Assembly (NCBI GenBank): GCA_028386065.3
Contig: JAKUCV010001842.1
Location: forward strand, 57,190 to 121,189
Length of the DNA: 64,000 nucleotides
Reading direction: 5' to 3'
Source: Turnera subulata
Taxonomy: Eukaryota; Streptophyta; Magnoliopsida; Malpighiales; Passifloraceae
The translations under genes and the position numbers were made by a program. The notes below the pieces were generated by a model. That model ran no database searches. It was not told the origin of the DNA and saw only the letters and a program-made list of their open reading frames with translations. Shown here one piece after another: positions 10,649 to 21,586 of the stretch. Numbering within the stretch: the first letter of the stretch is position 1; each line of letters begins with the position of its first letter.

Positions 10649-11230
10649 CTATGCTTCCACTTGACTTTTAATATGCAATTGATCCCCATCAACTTCCTTC
10701 GGAGGCAAGGGTGCAAGTAAAACTCTCCTTCCTCCCATGGTAAAAGAATACCTATTCTTGAACCCGTCATGAACAACTCTTCTATCATATTGCCATGGTC
10801 TCCCAAGTAATATATGGCATGTATCCATAGGCACAATATTACACAACACTTGGTCAAAATACTGGCCAATAGAAAAAGAAACAAGGACTTGTTTGGTTAC
10901 CTTAATTTCTCCCATGTCATTCGCCCTTTGTAGCCGAAAGGGTCTAGGATGCTCCAAACATCCCAATCCTAAACTTTCCACCATATATGTGCTCACCATG
11001 TTGGTATCATTTTCCCCATCAATTTTAACACTCATAGCCTTCTCATTCACCAAGCATCTTGTATAGAAAAAGTTGTCCCTTTGCTCAACACCATCTTCCT
11101 TGACTTGAGCATTAAGCACATGCCTATCCGTCCGATCAATCACCTTTTTAAATGACATATCCCATTGTTGGAAGCACTGCTGGATATCCGCCATAGTAAC
11201 AGGCCTATCATCATTACTAGAACCATCCAT
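10649..11230 (-). pseudogene. Gypsy gag N-terminus fused to protease
   Basis: 193 codons. The first 35 residues (MDGSSNDDRPVTMADIQQ) look like a gag N-terminus and are followed directly by the protease region: QRDNFFYTRC, then VKIDGENDTNMVS, EVKV-type TKQVLVSFSIGQY and HILLGRPWQYDRR. Related plant gypsy proteases usually have DGGS or DTGS at the active site; here it reads DGEND. Most of gag, including the capsid and zinc knuckle, is missing. The frame is intact but the protein would be a deletion product. The 112 bp to the right are leader, cut at 11342 by the Tat insertion. Confidence 0.7.
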
Positions 11231-11337
11231 GATGTATCACCTATAAGAAAGTATTAGAAAAATATTTCCTCACCACTCCCTCACATGTTTACTCTCTTGA
11301 ATTGTTCTCTCGTGTTTGTTCACTCATGGCAACGGAT

Positions 11338-11342
11338 GTAAC
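11338..11342. other. Target-site duplication GTAAC (left)
   Basis: GTAAC directly before the Tat LTR; the matching copy is at 42197-42201. Confidence 0.9.
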
Positions 11343-12824
11343 TATGAATACCCGACCCAAAATCACTTGGGCCTATTCACCTTTCCTTTACACTTTCTTC
11401 ATAATCGTCATCCAATATCTTTGGAGTCGCCACCCAAATTTTATTAAGGGTCTAAAACTTGGTAAAAACCCTTCATGTGACTCCATTTAGGCAACCGGTT
11501 TAGCGAACCAAAGATATTGGACCCGGGGGTTCGTCATGGATGGGAAGGTGTTAGGCACCCATCCATGTTGGGGCGAAATCTTGTGCAATTAAAGGTTTAT
11601 GTATGCCTTGTGCAAGTGGGTGAGTGTGTTCACCAAAATAAATCAAAAACTGAAAATAAAAAGAAGGGGAGAAGAAGAAGATTGGGCTTGAGTTTCCACC
11701 ACTAGAAACCACCTACGTACCCCGGCGACCGGGTTCAAAGCCCACGTAGTTCTTGCATCAGCATCACAACAATCACATCATCATCAACATCAACATCACA
11801 GCAGAAATAAAGGGATTAGAATTACCTCTTATAGCCCTCCTCTAGCTCCTTGATTTGGGTTGTGTCTTGTACCCAACTTCTTTCCACACCTCAACTCTAT
11901 CTTGAAGCTCCTCCTGATTCCCCTTTGCTGCCTTCAATAGATGATGCTACCCACAAAATCCTCCAGAGTTTTGCCTAAAGGCTGATTTTCTAAGCTTGGA
12001 GAGGTAGAGTTTCTCCAAGCTTCAAAGTTTTTGGAAGAGTGTTTGTATAATAGCATGTCTTTGAATGTGAGAGGGGAGGGTCCTATTTATAGTGTTCTGG
12101 GCTACCTAGGGTCGTGGACCATCTTAATGATCCGAGTAATGGCCGAAAATCTGGACCAAAATAGAGTAGAATCAAATCGCGGTCGAAAATCGGGGAGAAA
12201 ACGTGTTCTAGGGCGCGCATGACCGCCATGGCCGGCGGTTATCTCTTGGATGACCGCCAGGACGGACGGTCATGTGTGGAAGACTGCCTAGGCCCTGCGG
12301 TCATCCCGAGATGACTGCCCGTGCCTACGCGTTTCCACCGAACTTTCCATTTTTGCTCCCGATTCTCCCCTAATTCCTCCCTGATTGATCTTACCGCGTA
12401 ATCAACCCCTAGACTGCCCAGAATATTATATTTTCTTGATTATTTCTCCCCTCAAACATCTCCTAATTAATCAATCACACATCATCTTCCCATTCCAAGC
12501 TAAAATTATACCAAAAACACTCTTGCTATTAATGAATGATTCAGCTCTGATTTTCCACAAAAATCAGAGTTAAATTTGTCTGCAAGCAAGGTGTTAATGG
12601 GCTATACAACTCTGGAGAAATCCTATTAAATTGGGATCTTACATTCATCTTCAACCCAAAAATAAATATAATTGGGTTTTAATAAATAAATAAAGCCCAT
12701 ACTTAATAGAATATAATACATTTTAGCAATTTAGCCCCTAATATGATCAAATCACTTCTTCGCACATAAGGGACTTAATTACTACAATGCATAAATTTTC
12801 GTGGGTCAAATTCGGGTGTTCACA
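11343..12824 (-). repeat. 3' LTR of the Tat element
   Basis: Starts TATGAATACCCG (the other LTR has TGTGAATACCCG, so the terminal dinucleotide has mutated) and ends CGGGTGTTCACA. It is nearly identical to 40728-42196, with scattered substitutions and a short deletion of the GACCGCC repeat in the other copy. Directly inside it on the minus strand is ACGAGGGGCATC, a polypurine tract (12825-12840). Confidence 0.9.
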
Positions 12825-12989
12825 GATGCCCCTCGTTGGTGAGTCTTTAAAACTTAAAGACGAAGCAACGTAAGGAACGACCCAATTTGGACCATGAATG
12901 TGAATGTTGTGGGCCAACGATTGGAGCATTACATACTCCACCTCGGGAATCATCTCATCCTGAGGCTTGCGGCCAACTTGTCTCCTCTC

Positions 12990-13576
12990 TTGGGATTTTC
13001 CTGGTCCCAAAAGTTACATCATACCTCAGAATTTCTTTTGGGATTTTCCCGGTCCCAAAAGTCGCTAACAGAGGATCATCCTATGTTAACTAGGGTATTT
13101 GTCGCCCCCCATAGGGACCAGGGATATTATCACCCTCCCACTCGGGCTAAACGTCTCGTCTCTTTTGGGATTTTCCTGGTCCCAAAAGTCGCTAACAGAG
13201 GATCATCCTATGTTAACTAGGGTATTTGTCCCCCCCCCCTCCCATAGGGACCAGGGATATTGTCACCCTCCCACTCGGGCTAAACGTCTCGTCTCCTTTG
13301 GGATTTTCCTGGTCCCAAAAGTCGCTAACAGAGGATCATCCTATGTTAACTAGGGTATTTGTCGCCCCCCCATAGGGACTAGGGATATTGTCACCCTCCC
13401 ACTCGGGCTAAACGTCTCATCTCTTTTGGGATTTTTCTGGTCCCAAAAGTTGCTAACAGAGGATCATCCTATGTTAACTAGGGTATTTGTCGCCCCCCAT
13501 AGGGACCAGGGATATTGTCACCCTCCCACACGGGCTAAAGTCTTCAACTCTTATGGGATTTTCCTGGTCCCAAAAG
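12990..13576. repeat. Tandem repeat of about 125-135 bp with a 9-bp hairpin per unit
   Basis: The core CTTTTGGGA-9 bases-TCCCAAAAG occurs at about 12990, 13036, 13163, 13296, 13424 and 13551. Four full units (13038 to 13571) also carry GCTAACAGAGGATCATCC and AGGGACCAGGGATATT. The array lies between the antisense gene and the 3' LTR of the Tat element. The open frames across it are repeats of the same translated unit and are not a gene. Confidence 0.85.
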
Positions 13577-13669
13577 TTAACGGGAATCATCCCGCGCTCC
13601 GTCTATATCACCTCGGTGCTTCCCCATGTTGGGACGTCATCCCTAAGATATCTACTCATCAACTCCTTC

Positions 13670-13775
13670 ACCAATAGGGCATCTGCCCCTAGCAACTATT
13701 ATCGATCTTACTTCTATCTAGGGGCACCTGCCCCTGGCAACCCTCATCGGTTTCATCTCTGTCTTAGGGGCATCT
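13670..13775. repeat. GGGGCAYCTGCCCC palindrome array, left part
   Basis: Copies of AGGGGCA-CC/TC-TGCCCCT at about 13676, 13721 and 13766, spaced about 45 bp. The copia insertion splits the last copy; the array resumes at 19228. Confidence 0.8.
13771..13775. other. Target-site duplication CATCT (left)
   Basis: Matches CATCT at 19228-19232 across the copia element. Confidence 0.9.
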
Positions 13776-15277
13776 TGTAAGTATCCGGTTCATGCAATTG
13801 ACAATCAAAAGCAATAAAAACAACAAAGTGCATAGCGGAAATACCGGGTACAAATGGAGGATCCATGTGAAGGGAGCTAAACCGAATAACAATTTTTACA
13901 TACCTGTAACGGTTGAGGTCTTTCACCCAACTGTAGAACAGAATCAACAAGAGCCAGACGTAAGCCTCGCCCCTATACGGTATCCACACGAACCGCTGTA
14001 ACCCGAAGATGATCGTCTCACGATCCTCAACCCGAGCTCTCCCGAACTGGTGTGCTAGCAACAGGAAACGGAAGCTTTGTGGTGTTTAGTTTCTTCTTTC
14101 TCAAAGAAGAGGTGTGTGTTTGCTCTCAAATTTTCAGACCTCTCAAGAACACTTCTCAAGCTCTGAAAACTCTCAAGACAAGTGAGAAAGAAGATGAATA
14201 GTGATCAGATCACACACCCCTCAAAGACATAATGCATTAGTGGAGTTAATGGCCAATGTGGTAGTCCATTAACCAACATGATTATATCTCCACATAATCA
14301 TGTCTCCCACCAACACTAAAGCACACAAATCAGCATGTTTTGGTTCAATAAATTAGACATTTAGTGAACCAAACCAGGCCAAAAACGACCCTGGTCTAAC
14401 CATGGTCCAACCACGGCTCAACCACCTGCTCGAATCAACGGCTGTATGTGTGTGACCCTGTAGGCACTTGTACGTTCGGCAATAATCGTAAAATCTTATT
14501 TTACAATTATAAGCAAAGAGCGGCGTCTAGCAACACATCATTGCCACCCGAACGACAAGATCGATACTGATTCCACGTGCCTCGGAACATGTCATCGTCC
14601 CTTCGTCTCATTATCAAGATTAAACACGAGACATGGAATATGTCAATCTCGCATATGTTTAATCTCGGTTTCTTGATCCTCGAGTTAACCGATAAAGACG
14701 GATACCAATGATATCACATATCATCATCCGAGCACGGCCGTGCATTTACGGTTCAACTCTATCAAGAAACCATCCGATAATATACCCATTATATGGGTTG
14801 GACGAATCCCCTCTGGATCATACAAAACCCACCACACACTTATCATATACCCAATGATTACCCTTACATCTATCCAGTTACGGATGACCAGGAATAATAT
14901 CAAAGCATATGACTCACATGTTGGGAACCTTGATGATCACAGGTCTAAGGACAATACATATAAGAATCGCTATCGACAAACATATAACGTTCCATGTAGC
15001 GTTCTTATGTGGGTCGGTCCAGTCCACAAGTTCTTTAACTTGTTCCAGTATGTTGAATTCATATCACATATAAACTCTCAACATACGCTAGTCTTAATTG
15101 ATTATTACAACCCATCCATAATAATAATCGACTAGGGACATTTTAAGAATATGAAATATTCTAGGGTTATAAGTATGTGCAAGCGTTTATCTCATAAACG
15201 ATACTTATTGGAATAACCTTAATGTGTATTCATGACTACAAACAAACATCCATTGATTGGCTTTTGGGCATATTACA
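13776..15277 (-). repeat. 3' LTR of the copia element
   Basis: Starts TGTAAGTATCCGG on the plus strand and ends GGGCATATTACA. The other family copies continue CTAACA, so this LTR lacks its first six bases in element orientation, and the polypurine tract is gone too. Confidence 0.85.
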
Positions 15278-16221
15278 ATCTTTCTTAGTTCCTGCACATT
15301 CACACAAATGTGTGAACCACTTCCGGTATCTAATACCCATGATGCTGAGATAAAGGTATTAGCTTCTATAACGGACATACCTGAAGTGGAAGTCTCACTT
15401 CCCTTCTTCTTCTTCAACTCTTGAAGATAAACCGGGCAGTTCCGTCTCCAATGGTCGGACTTCTTGCAATGGAAGCATTCGCCTTCCTTTGCAATACCAC
15501 CTTTAGGTTTCAGCCCTTGTGAAGAAGACGCACCAAACTTTTTGGTGGATTTCTTCACCTTAGCTTTACCCTTTCCTTTGCCACCTCCAAGCATCAATAT
15601 GCTATTTGATTTACTTGCCTTCATCTGTTGCTCAGTTGTTCCCAACATGTTGAGTAACTCGGATAAGGATTTGTCAAGATGGTTCATATTGAAGTTCATG
15701 ACAAATTGACCGTAGCTATCCGGCAACGATTGCAATACTAGGTCAACAGCCAATTCCTTCTGCAAAAAAAACCCTAGACCCTCAAGGCTTTCGATGTAAC
15801 CAATCATCTTAAGCACATGAGGTCTGACGGGAGATGATTCAGCCATTCTGCATTGGAACAATGCTTTAGAGGTCTCGTACCTCTCATCCCTTGTTTGCTC
15901 CTCAAAGAGCATCTTAAGGTGTTCGATCATATCAAACGCCCCCATGTTCTCATGTTGCTTCTGAAGCTCATAGTCCATGGAGATCAGCATTAGGCAAGCA
16001 ATGTCCAATGCATCATCGAGATGCTTCTTGTAAGCATCCCTTTCTGCCCTCAGTGCACTAGGCGCCGGTTCACTCGGAACAGGCCCTTCGAGGACATACA
16101 GTTTCTTTTCTTGTTTGAGGACATTCCTCAAGTTACGATACCATTTCAGGAAGTTATTCTCGTTTAACTTTTCCTTCTCAAGGACCGATCACAGTGACAA
16201 TGTGCTAGTGTTTTGTGCCAT
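15278..16221 (-). pseudogene. Copia gag and start of protease
   Basis: The start ATG is at 16221-16219 (MAQNTSTLSL), followed by a TGA after ten codons; the open frame resumes and continues from an internal Met at 16131. It contains a UBN2-type gag domain, a lysine-rich linker, a zinc knuckle CFHCKKSDHWRRNC (CX2CX4HX4C) and the aspartic protease site WVLDTGSGSHIC. About ten residues later the frame enters the LTR at 15277. The protein would package RNA but could not mature or replicate by itself. Confidence 0.85.
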
Positions 16222-16787
16222 GGAAACTCTACAACAATGATCAACTCACACAAATAAGAGTCATGCATACAAAATCATTTAACAAGGAATTCTATTAAAT
16301 GATGCTCCTACTACATAAATCAAGACAATTATATAGGTAGGCCAAGATCCATATTTCACTACAACATATGTCAGCTTTGGCTGATCGCATATATCAATAG
16401 TTATTTAGGTAGACAACTCTTGTCAATTACATCTCATGTAACTCTTGGATAGTTGAGTGAACAACACTATGTTCTAGTCTTTCTTATAGACTTTGCTCAA
16501 CTCCTTGCCTCTAAGTCCTTAATCCTATTAAGATGACCTAGTTAAGTTTAACACCACAATAAGCAGTTCCGATATTACAATTATTGTGTCGCACCTTGCT
16601 AAGATAAACAATGGCACCTTGCTTTGGCAAAACCTACCAATTGTTGATCGAAGCAATGATGAGTGCTTACCATGAAAGGCAACTAAGAACTTAATATTTT
16701 CATCAACATATAATTCCTACACATCACATGCTTGTTCTTGATGAATTATACATTGATGTCATGTAAATTTGAAAAAAAATACATGAT

Positions 16788-17429
16788 AACATCGATGTTA
16801 CCATTTGGAACATCGATGTTGTGACAATCCGATTGTCCCAACTCTTTGGCAGTGTCTCAATAACATCGATGTTGGACATTGCAACATCGATGTTGTGAGC
16901 ACTCGAGCTCCAAACTATTTGGCAGTAGCTCCATAACATCGATGTTGAACATTTCAACATCGATGTTGAAAGTAACTTGAACTCCAAACGATTTGGCCGT
17001 AGCTCAATAACATCGATGTTCAAATTCCAACATCGATGTTGTTGAGATTCGGAAAAGTTCAAATTTTGGCAGTAGCATTTTAACATCGATGTCTAACATT
17101 TAAACATCGATGTTTGGGTTCTGGAACTCAAGAACATCGATGTTGACACTCAAACATCGATGTTGTTGGAGTTCTAGAACACAAACCAATTTGGCCGAGC
17201 TGAAATAACATTGATGTTCAACTCTTAAACATCGATGTTGTGAGAGTTCTGCCAAGGCCTCATCATGTCAACATCGATGTTGATCTCACAACATCGATGT
17301 TATTTTGATTCTGCCAAAACCAGCCTACTTAGAATATCGATGTTGTCCACACAACATCGATGTTAATTCGGCTCAGCCAAGGCAAATCAACACATGAACA
17401 TCGATGTTAGTCCTACCAACATCGATGTT
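16788..17429. repeat. Ten pairs of the palindrome AACATCGATGTT
   Basis: Twenty copies of a 12-bp perfect palindrome, 17 exact and 3 with one change, are arranged as ten pairs. Pair starts are 16788, 16862, 16935, 17009, 17082, 17133, 17207, 17270, 17333 and 17397. Within each pair the centres are 20 or 21 bp apart. The array sits in the leader between primer site and gag. Sequence between pairs is loosely repeated (TTTGGC..TAGCT). No coding sense is apparent, because the spacings are not multiples of three. Confidence 0.95.
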
Positions 17430-17720
17430 CTGGGCCTGCGGAACTAGAACGACAATCGTTCTAAACACAAACCGACGCTCGATTTTTCCTAGTTGAACTC
17501 TTTCGACTTACTGCTAAGAACACCTTGATTGATATCACATACCAATCAAGTTCCCTTTGTCAAAACGTTTTTGACAAACACCAACAACAACATGTACATC
17601 TCATATACATAATTGAAAACAACATATCACATATGCCTAGCATGTTCAAGCTATATCGCATATAACATAATTGAACACACAAAATTCGGTTTAGGACTTC
17701 ACAAGAGGCTCCGCTACCAC
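17430..17720 (-). promoter_or_regulatory. Copia leader and primer-binding site
   Basis: Next to the 5' LTR the minus strand reads GTGGTAGCGGAGCC (17707-17720). This resembles the usual initiator-Met site TGGTATCAGAGC with two changes. The rest of the leader shows no other clear feature. Confidence 0.6.
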
Positions 17721-19227
17721 TGTAAGTATCTGGTTCATGCAATTGACAATAAAAAGCAATAAAAACAACAAAGTGAAGGGAGCTAAACCGAATAACAATT
17801 TTTACATACCTGTAACGGTTGAGGTCTTTCACCCAACTGTAGAACCAAATCAGTAAGAGCCAGACGTAAGCCTCGCTCTTCTACGATATCCACACGAACC
17901 GTTGTAACTGGAAGATGATCGTCTCACGATCCTCAACCCGAGCTCTCCCGAACTGGTGTGCTAGCAACAGGAAACGGGAGCTGTGTGGTGTTTAGTTTCT
18001 TCTTTCTCAAAGAAGAAGTGTGTGTTTGCTCTCAAATTTTCAAACCTCTCAAGAATACTTCTCAAGCTCTGAAAACTCTCAAGACAAGTGAGGAAGAAGA
18101 TGAATAGTGATCAGATCACACTCCCCTCAAAGACATAATGCATTAGTGGAGTTAATGGCCAACATGGTGGTCCATTAACCAATATGATTATGTCTCCACA
18201 TAATCATGTCTCCCACCAACACTAAAGCACACAACTCAGCATGTTTTGGTTCAATAGATCAGACATTTAGTGAACCAAACCAGGCCAAAAACGACCCTGG
18301 TCCAACCACGGTCCAACCGCGGTCCAGCCACACCTTGGTCTAACCATGGTCCAACCACAGTTCAACCACCTGCTCGAATCAACGGCTGTATGTGTGTGAC
18401 CCTGTAGGCACTTGTACGTTCGGCAATAATCGTAAAATCTCATTTTATAATTATAAGCAAAGAGCGGCGTCTAGCAACACATCATTGTCACCCGAACGAC
18501 AAGATCGATACTGATTCCACGTGCCTCGGAACATGTCATCGTCCCTTCGTCCCATTATCAAGATTAAACATGAGACATGGAATATGTCAATCTCGCATAT
18601 GTTTAATCTCGGTTTCTTGATCCTCGAGTTAATCGATAAAGACAGATACCAATGATATCACATATCATCATCCGAGCATGGCCGTGCATTTACGGTTCAA
18701 CTCTATCAAGAAACCATCCAATAATATACCCGTTATATGGGTTGGACGAATCCCCTCTGGATCATACAAAACCCACTACACACTTATCATATACCCAATG
18801 ATTACCCTTACGTCTATCCAGTTACGGATGACCAGGAATAATATCAAAGCATATGACTCACATGTTGGGAACCTTGATGATCACAGGTCTAAGGACAATA
18901 CATATAAGAATCGCTATCGACAAATATATAACGTTCCATGTAGCGTTCTTATGTGGGTCGGTCCAGTCCACAAGTTCTCTAACTTGTACCCGTATGTTGA
19001 ATTCATATCACATATAAACTCTCAACATATGCTAGTCTTAATTTATTTTTACAACCAATCCAAAATAGTAATCGACTAGGGACATTTTAAGAATATGAAA
19101 TATTCTAGGGTTATAAGTATGTGCAAGCGTTTATCTCATAAACGATACTTATTGGAATAACCTTAATGTGTATTCATGACTACAAATAAACATCCATTGA
19201 TTGGCTTTTGGGCATATTACACTAACA
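17721..19227 (-). repeat. 5' LTR of the copia element
   Basis: Starts TGTAAGTATCTGG and ends GGGCATATTACACTAACA on the plus strand (1507 bp). It differs from the left LTR by scattered substitutions, a deletion near 17776 and an insertion near 18310-18360. A run of CATGGTCCAACCACGG-type repeats lies at 18295-18370. Confidence 0.9.
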
Positions 19228-19500
19228 CATCTTCCCCTGGTCTCTGGGGCATCTGCCCCTAACAACTCTCACCAGTTCTATCTATCTTAGGGGATCTGCC
19301 CCTGACAATCACTCATCAGTTCAACTCCTATCTCGGGGGCACCTGTCGCTGCCCTCTTGGCATCTGCCGCCAACAACTCTCAGCTCTATTCTTATCTTTG
19401 GGGCACTTGCCCCTGGTCTTTGAGGCATTTGCCCCTAACAACTCTCATCAGCTCTATTCTTATCTTTGGGGCACCTGCCCCTGGTCTCAACTAGTCAAGC
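19228..19500. repeat. GGGGCAYCTGCCCC palindrome array, right part
   Basis: Further copies of the palindrome at about 19245, 19283, 19337, 19357, 19397, 19423 and 19467, some eroded. Linkers such as AACAACTCTCATCAGCTCTATTC are shared. Together with 13670-13775 this makes about ten units at roughly 45-bp spacing in the intact element. Confidence 0.8.
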
Positions 19501-19975
19501 ATGCACACAACTTAAGGCAATCACAGCGAAATACATATCTAGCATACATCATTGTCAATTCAAGTAAAAGATCATAAAATGTCCCTTAGACGGTAAACGC
19601 TCTTGTTTTCTTCTCTTTTCTTTTTTTATTTTCTCTCTCCTCCTCTTTTCCTCTCTCTCTCAATTTTTTTGGAATTTTTCGACATTTTTCTCTCGGATGA
19701 ACAGTGTCGGCCGGGCGGTCATGAAGGAGGATGATCGCCATGCACTGGCAGCCTTGCATGGATGACCGCCCGGTCCGGCGGTCTTCCCGAGATGACCGCC
19801 CGCGCTAGCAGTCATCACTCCCGGTTTTTGGCTCTTTTTCCTTTTTCAGTTTTGGATTTGGGCTTTAGGGTTTTGTACGAATTCCACCGACCTCAAAACA
19901 TTATAAATACAACTTTAGGACGTCCAAAGACCCTCACAAACCTCAGAATCCATACAATATATATCTGGAACAACC
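19501..19975 (+). promoter_or_regulatory. Upstream region and TATA box of the antisense gene
   Basis: TATAAATA at 19902-19909 lies 67 bp before the ATG at 19976. Further upstream is a CT-rich tract (19600-19680) and a GGCGGTCAT/GATGACCGCC segment (19705-19810) like that in the Tat LTRs. A plus-strand promoter is inferred from the position. Confidence 0.5.
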
Positions 19976-21291
19976 ATGAGTGAGAATTATCATGCCAGGG
20001 TACTTCAATGGATGGCAAGCGTCCCTCGCCTATGTTGCTTGAGTTTTGCAGTTCTGGGACTATCCACATTGTTCCAACTTCGTGGTGTGGCGATTGAGGA
20101 GAACTTAATTTGCGCTGCCGCAAGGTTTTGGGACAAGAGTCGATCGTGTTTTCCGCTTTGGTCAAGATATGGTGGAGCTCTGCCCATGTGTGGATGAATT
20201 CAATGCGTTCTTGGGTGCAAAGTTCATAAGCGAAGTTGCCATGATTTCCCTCACAAAACCTGTCTTGCAGGAGATTAGCAAATTCCTTTTCCTGGCTGAT
20301 GGACAACTCAGTTTCCTCTTAGATCAGCACAATCGCCTGGACTTATCAAAAATCATCGATCAATATTTCCTTGGTGGCTTGGAACATCATCCGGAGGAGT
20401 GTGATGCCAAATGGAAAGAAAAGAGGAACCACGCTCTTGCTCTCGTGATGACACACGAATTTCTCTTAGTAGGTTCTCTCGGTACTTGTCCTCTTCGAGT
20501 TGGTGCCTTGGTGGCTAAACTTTTTGACAAGAAGAGCCTCACTCCGATAATCTTGGGCAAAACCCTCCATTGTCTAGACGAGCTGGCCGATAATCCCTCA
20601 GCCCCCATGTCTGGCTCTCCCCTCTTGCTTCAGGTATAAAATCTTCAACTCTGTTCCTCTATATATTGTCATCAACATGCTGACCCTTCATACTTCCTTT
20701 TCTTAGATGTGGCTGTGTGAACACCTCACATAGATTGAACGGCCCCAAACTAATCCTCCGAACTACATCGGCCGTAGTTATTCCATCTTCTTCTGCACCA
20801 TTCGGGATTGGATCATCTTCATGAGGGATCTCACAAGCGCACAAATCACATGGTATTGTAGGTGGTTGGGGATGCAAGAAGCGGTTATCCGCACTTTGTG
20901 TAAAGACTGGATTCCACTCCTGGGCCTAGAGAAGTCTACATACTATCGCCCGAACAGGATCCTAAGGAAATTCGGCAAAGACCAAATAATCCTATCAACC
21001 ATCCCAACTCCAACTACAGGGCCAATGGAGGTGGCTGCTCTAAAAGTCATCAAAGGAGGTTGGGCCCTGGCCCTGCGAGAAGGTACTGGCGGCCATTTCG
21101 AGATACACCCTTCATTGGCCTACTTAGAGTGGCTAAAAAGGTATGTAGCTAATACTGAGAGTACTCTGCGTCTGACGAGAGAAGCATTCTTAGGAGTGTC
21201 AGTTCCTCAAGGTTTTGGGCCACCGAATTGACTAGTTGAAGGACAGAATGGGGATGATGCTCCCGATCCAAAAAGGCACAAGAAGAATTGA
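19976..21291 (+). pseudogene. Antisense gene of the Tat element, plant-mobile-domain-like
   Basis: Exon 1 starts MSENYHARVLQW and has a frameshift near 20150; the continuing frame reads FGQDMVELCPCVDEFNAFLG and ends at LLLQ (20633). An intron with GT..AG ends is at 20634-20706. Exon 2 begins MWLCEHLT, has an in-frame TAG, then DLTSAQITWYCRWLG, YYRPNRILRKFG and, past a TGA at 21229, a tail with PDPKRHKKN that resembles a nuclear localisation signal. The pattern of a helical region, an ARFWD segment, WLCEHL and RILRKFG resembles plant mobile domain (DUF7745-like) proteins carried by some retrotransposons. Function is unknown, and this copy is broken. Confidence 0.65.
20634..20706 (+). other. 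Probable 73-bp intron
   Basis: GTATAAAATC at the start, TTCCTTTTCTTAG at the end, AT-rich inside. Removal joins LLLQ to MWLCEHL in frame, as in related genes. Confidence 0.6.
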
Positions 21292-21586
21292 GTCTTATCT
21301 CAACAACTATCTTTTTACATTTATGATGCATGCGAATAAATGGATGGACAAACTCCCTTTATCTTTTTGTTAATCCTTGGACTATTAATGATAATAATAG
21401 AACCGGACCCTGATTGGATTTCCTACGTACTCCTGGGTTTTTTTTTCCTTCTCTCTTTTTTTTTGTGGCTCACGAGATCAGGCCCACGTAGTTCTCTTCT
21501 AGCTCCCAAAGTAACCTTTTCTTTTCTTCGATCCATTACCTTGTCTTTTGGATGAGGCCTATTTGAGGACTTTAATTCAATTGGAG
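21292..21586. other. Tat internal spacer and TGGAG target copy
   Basis: Non-coding, T-rich. The last five bases (21582-21586, TGGAG) are duplicated at 37431-37435 across the chromovirus. No polymerase coding is seen here or in 37436-37669, the other side of the insertion. Confidence 0.7.

Larger units (their letters stand above)
13776..19227 (-). mobile_element. Ty1/copia element lacking pol
   Basis: Two LTRs of about 1.5 kb and a CATCT duplication. In its own direction: 5' LTR (19227 to 17721), primer site, a 1.5 kb leader with the palindrome-pair array, gag with zinc knuckle and the protease active site, then an abrupt join to the 3' LTR. Integrase, reverse transcriptase and RNase H are missing. 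LTR length and gag type suggest the Angela/Tork side of copia, which is inference. A solo LTR of the same family lies at 26284-34359. Confidence 0.9.

Noticed and set aside
12990..13576. CRISPR-like array of regular repeats and spacers
   Set aside because: Plant nuclear DNA inside a retrotransposon; the spacers are themselves repeated and no cas genes exist.
14740..15135. 131-codon frame in the copia LTR (twin at 18678-19079)
   Set aside because: Present in each LTR copy only because the LTR is repeated; no domain, and it is antisense to the element.
16724..17086. Open frame with repeated NIDV / TSML residues
   Set aside because: It only translates the AACATCGATGTT array. Spacings break the frame and there is no codon signal.
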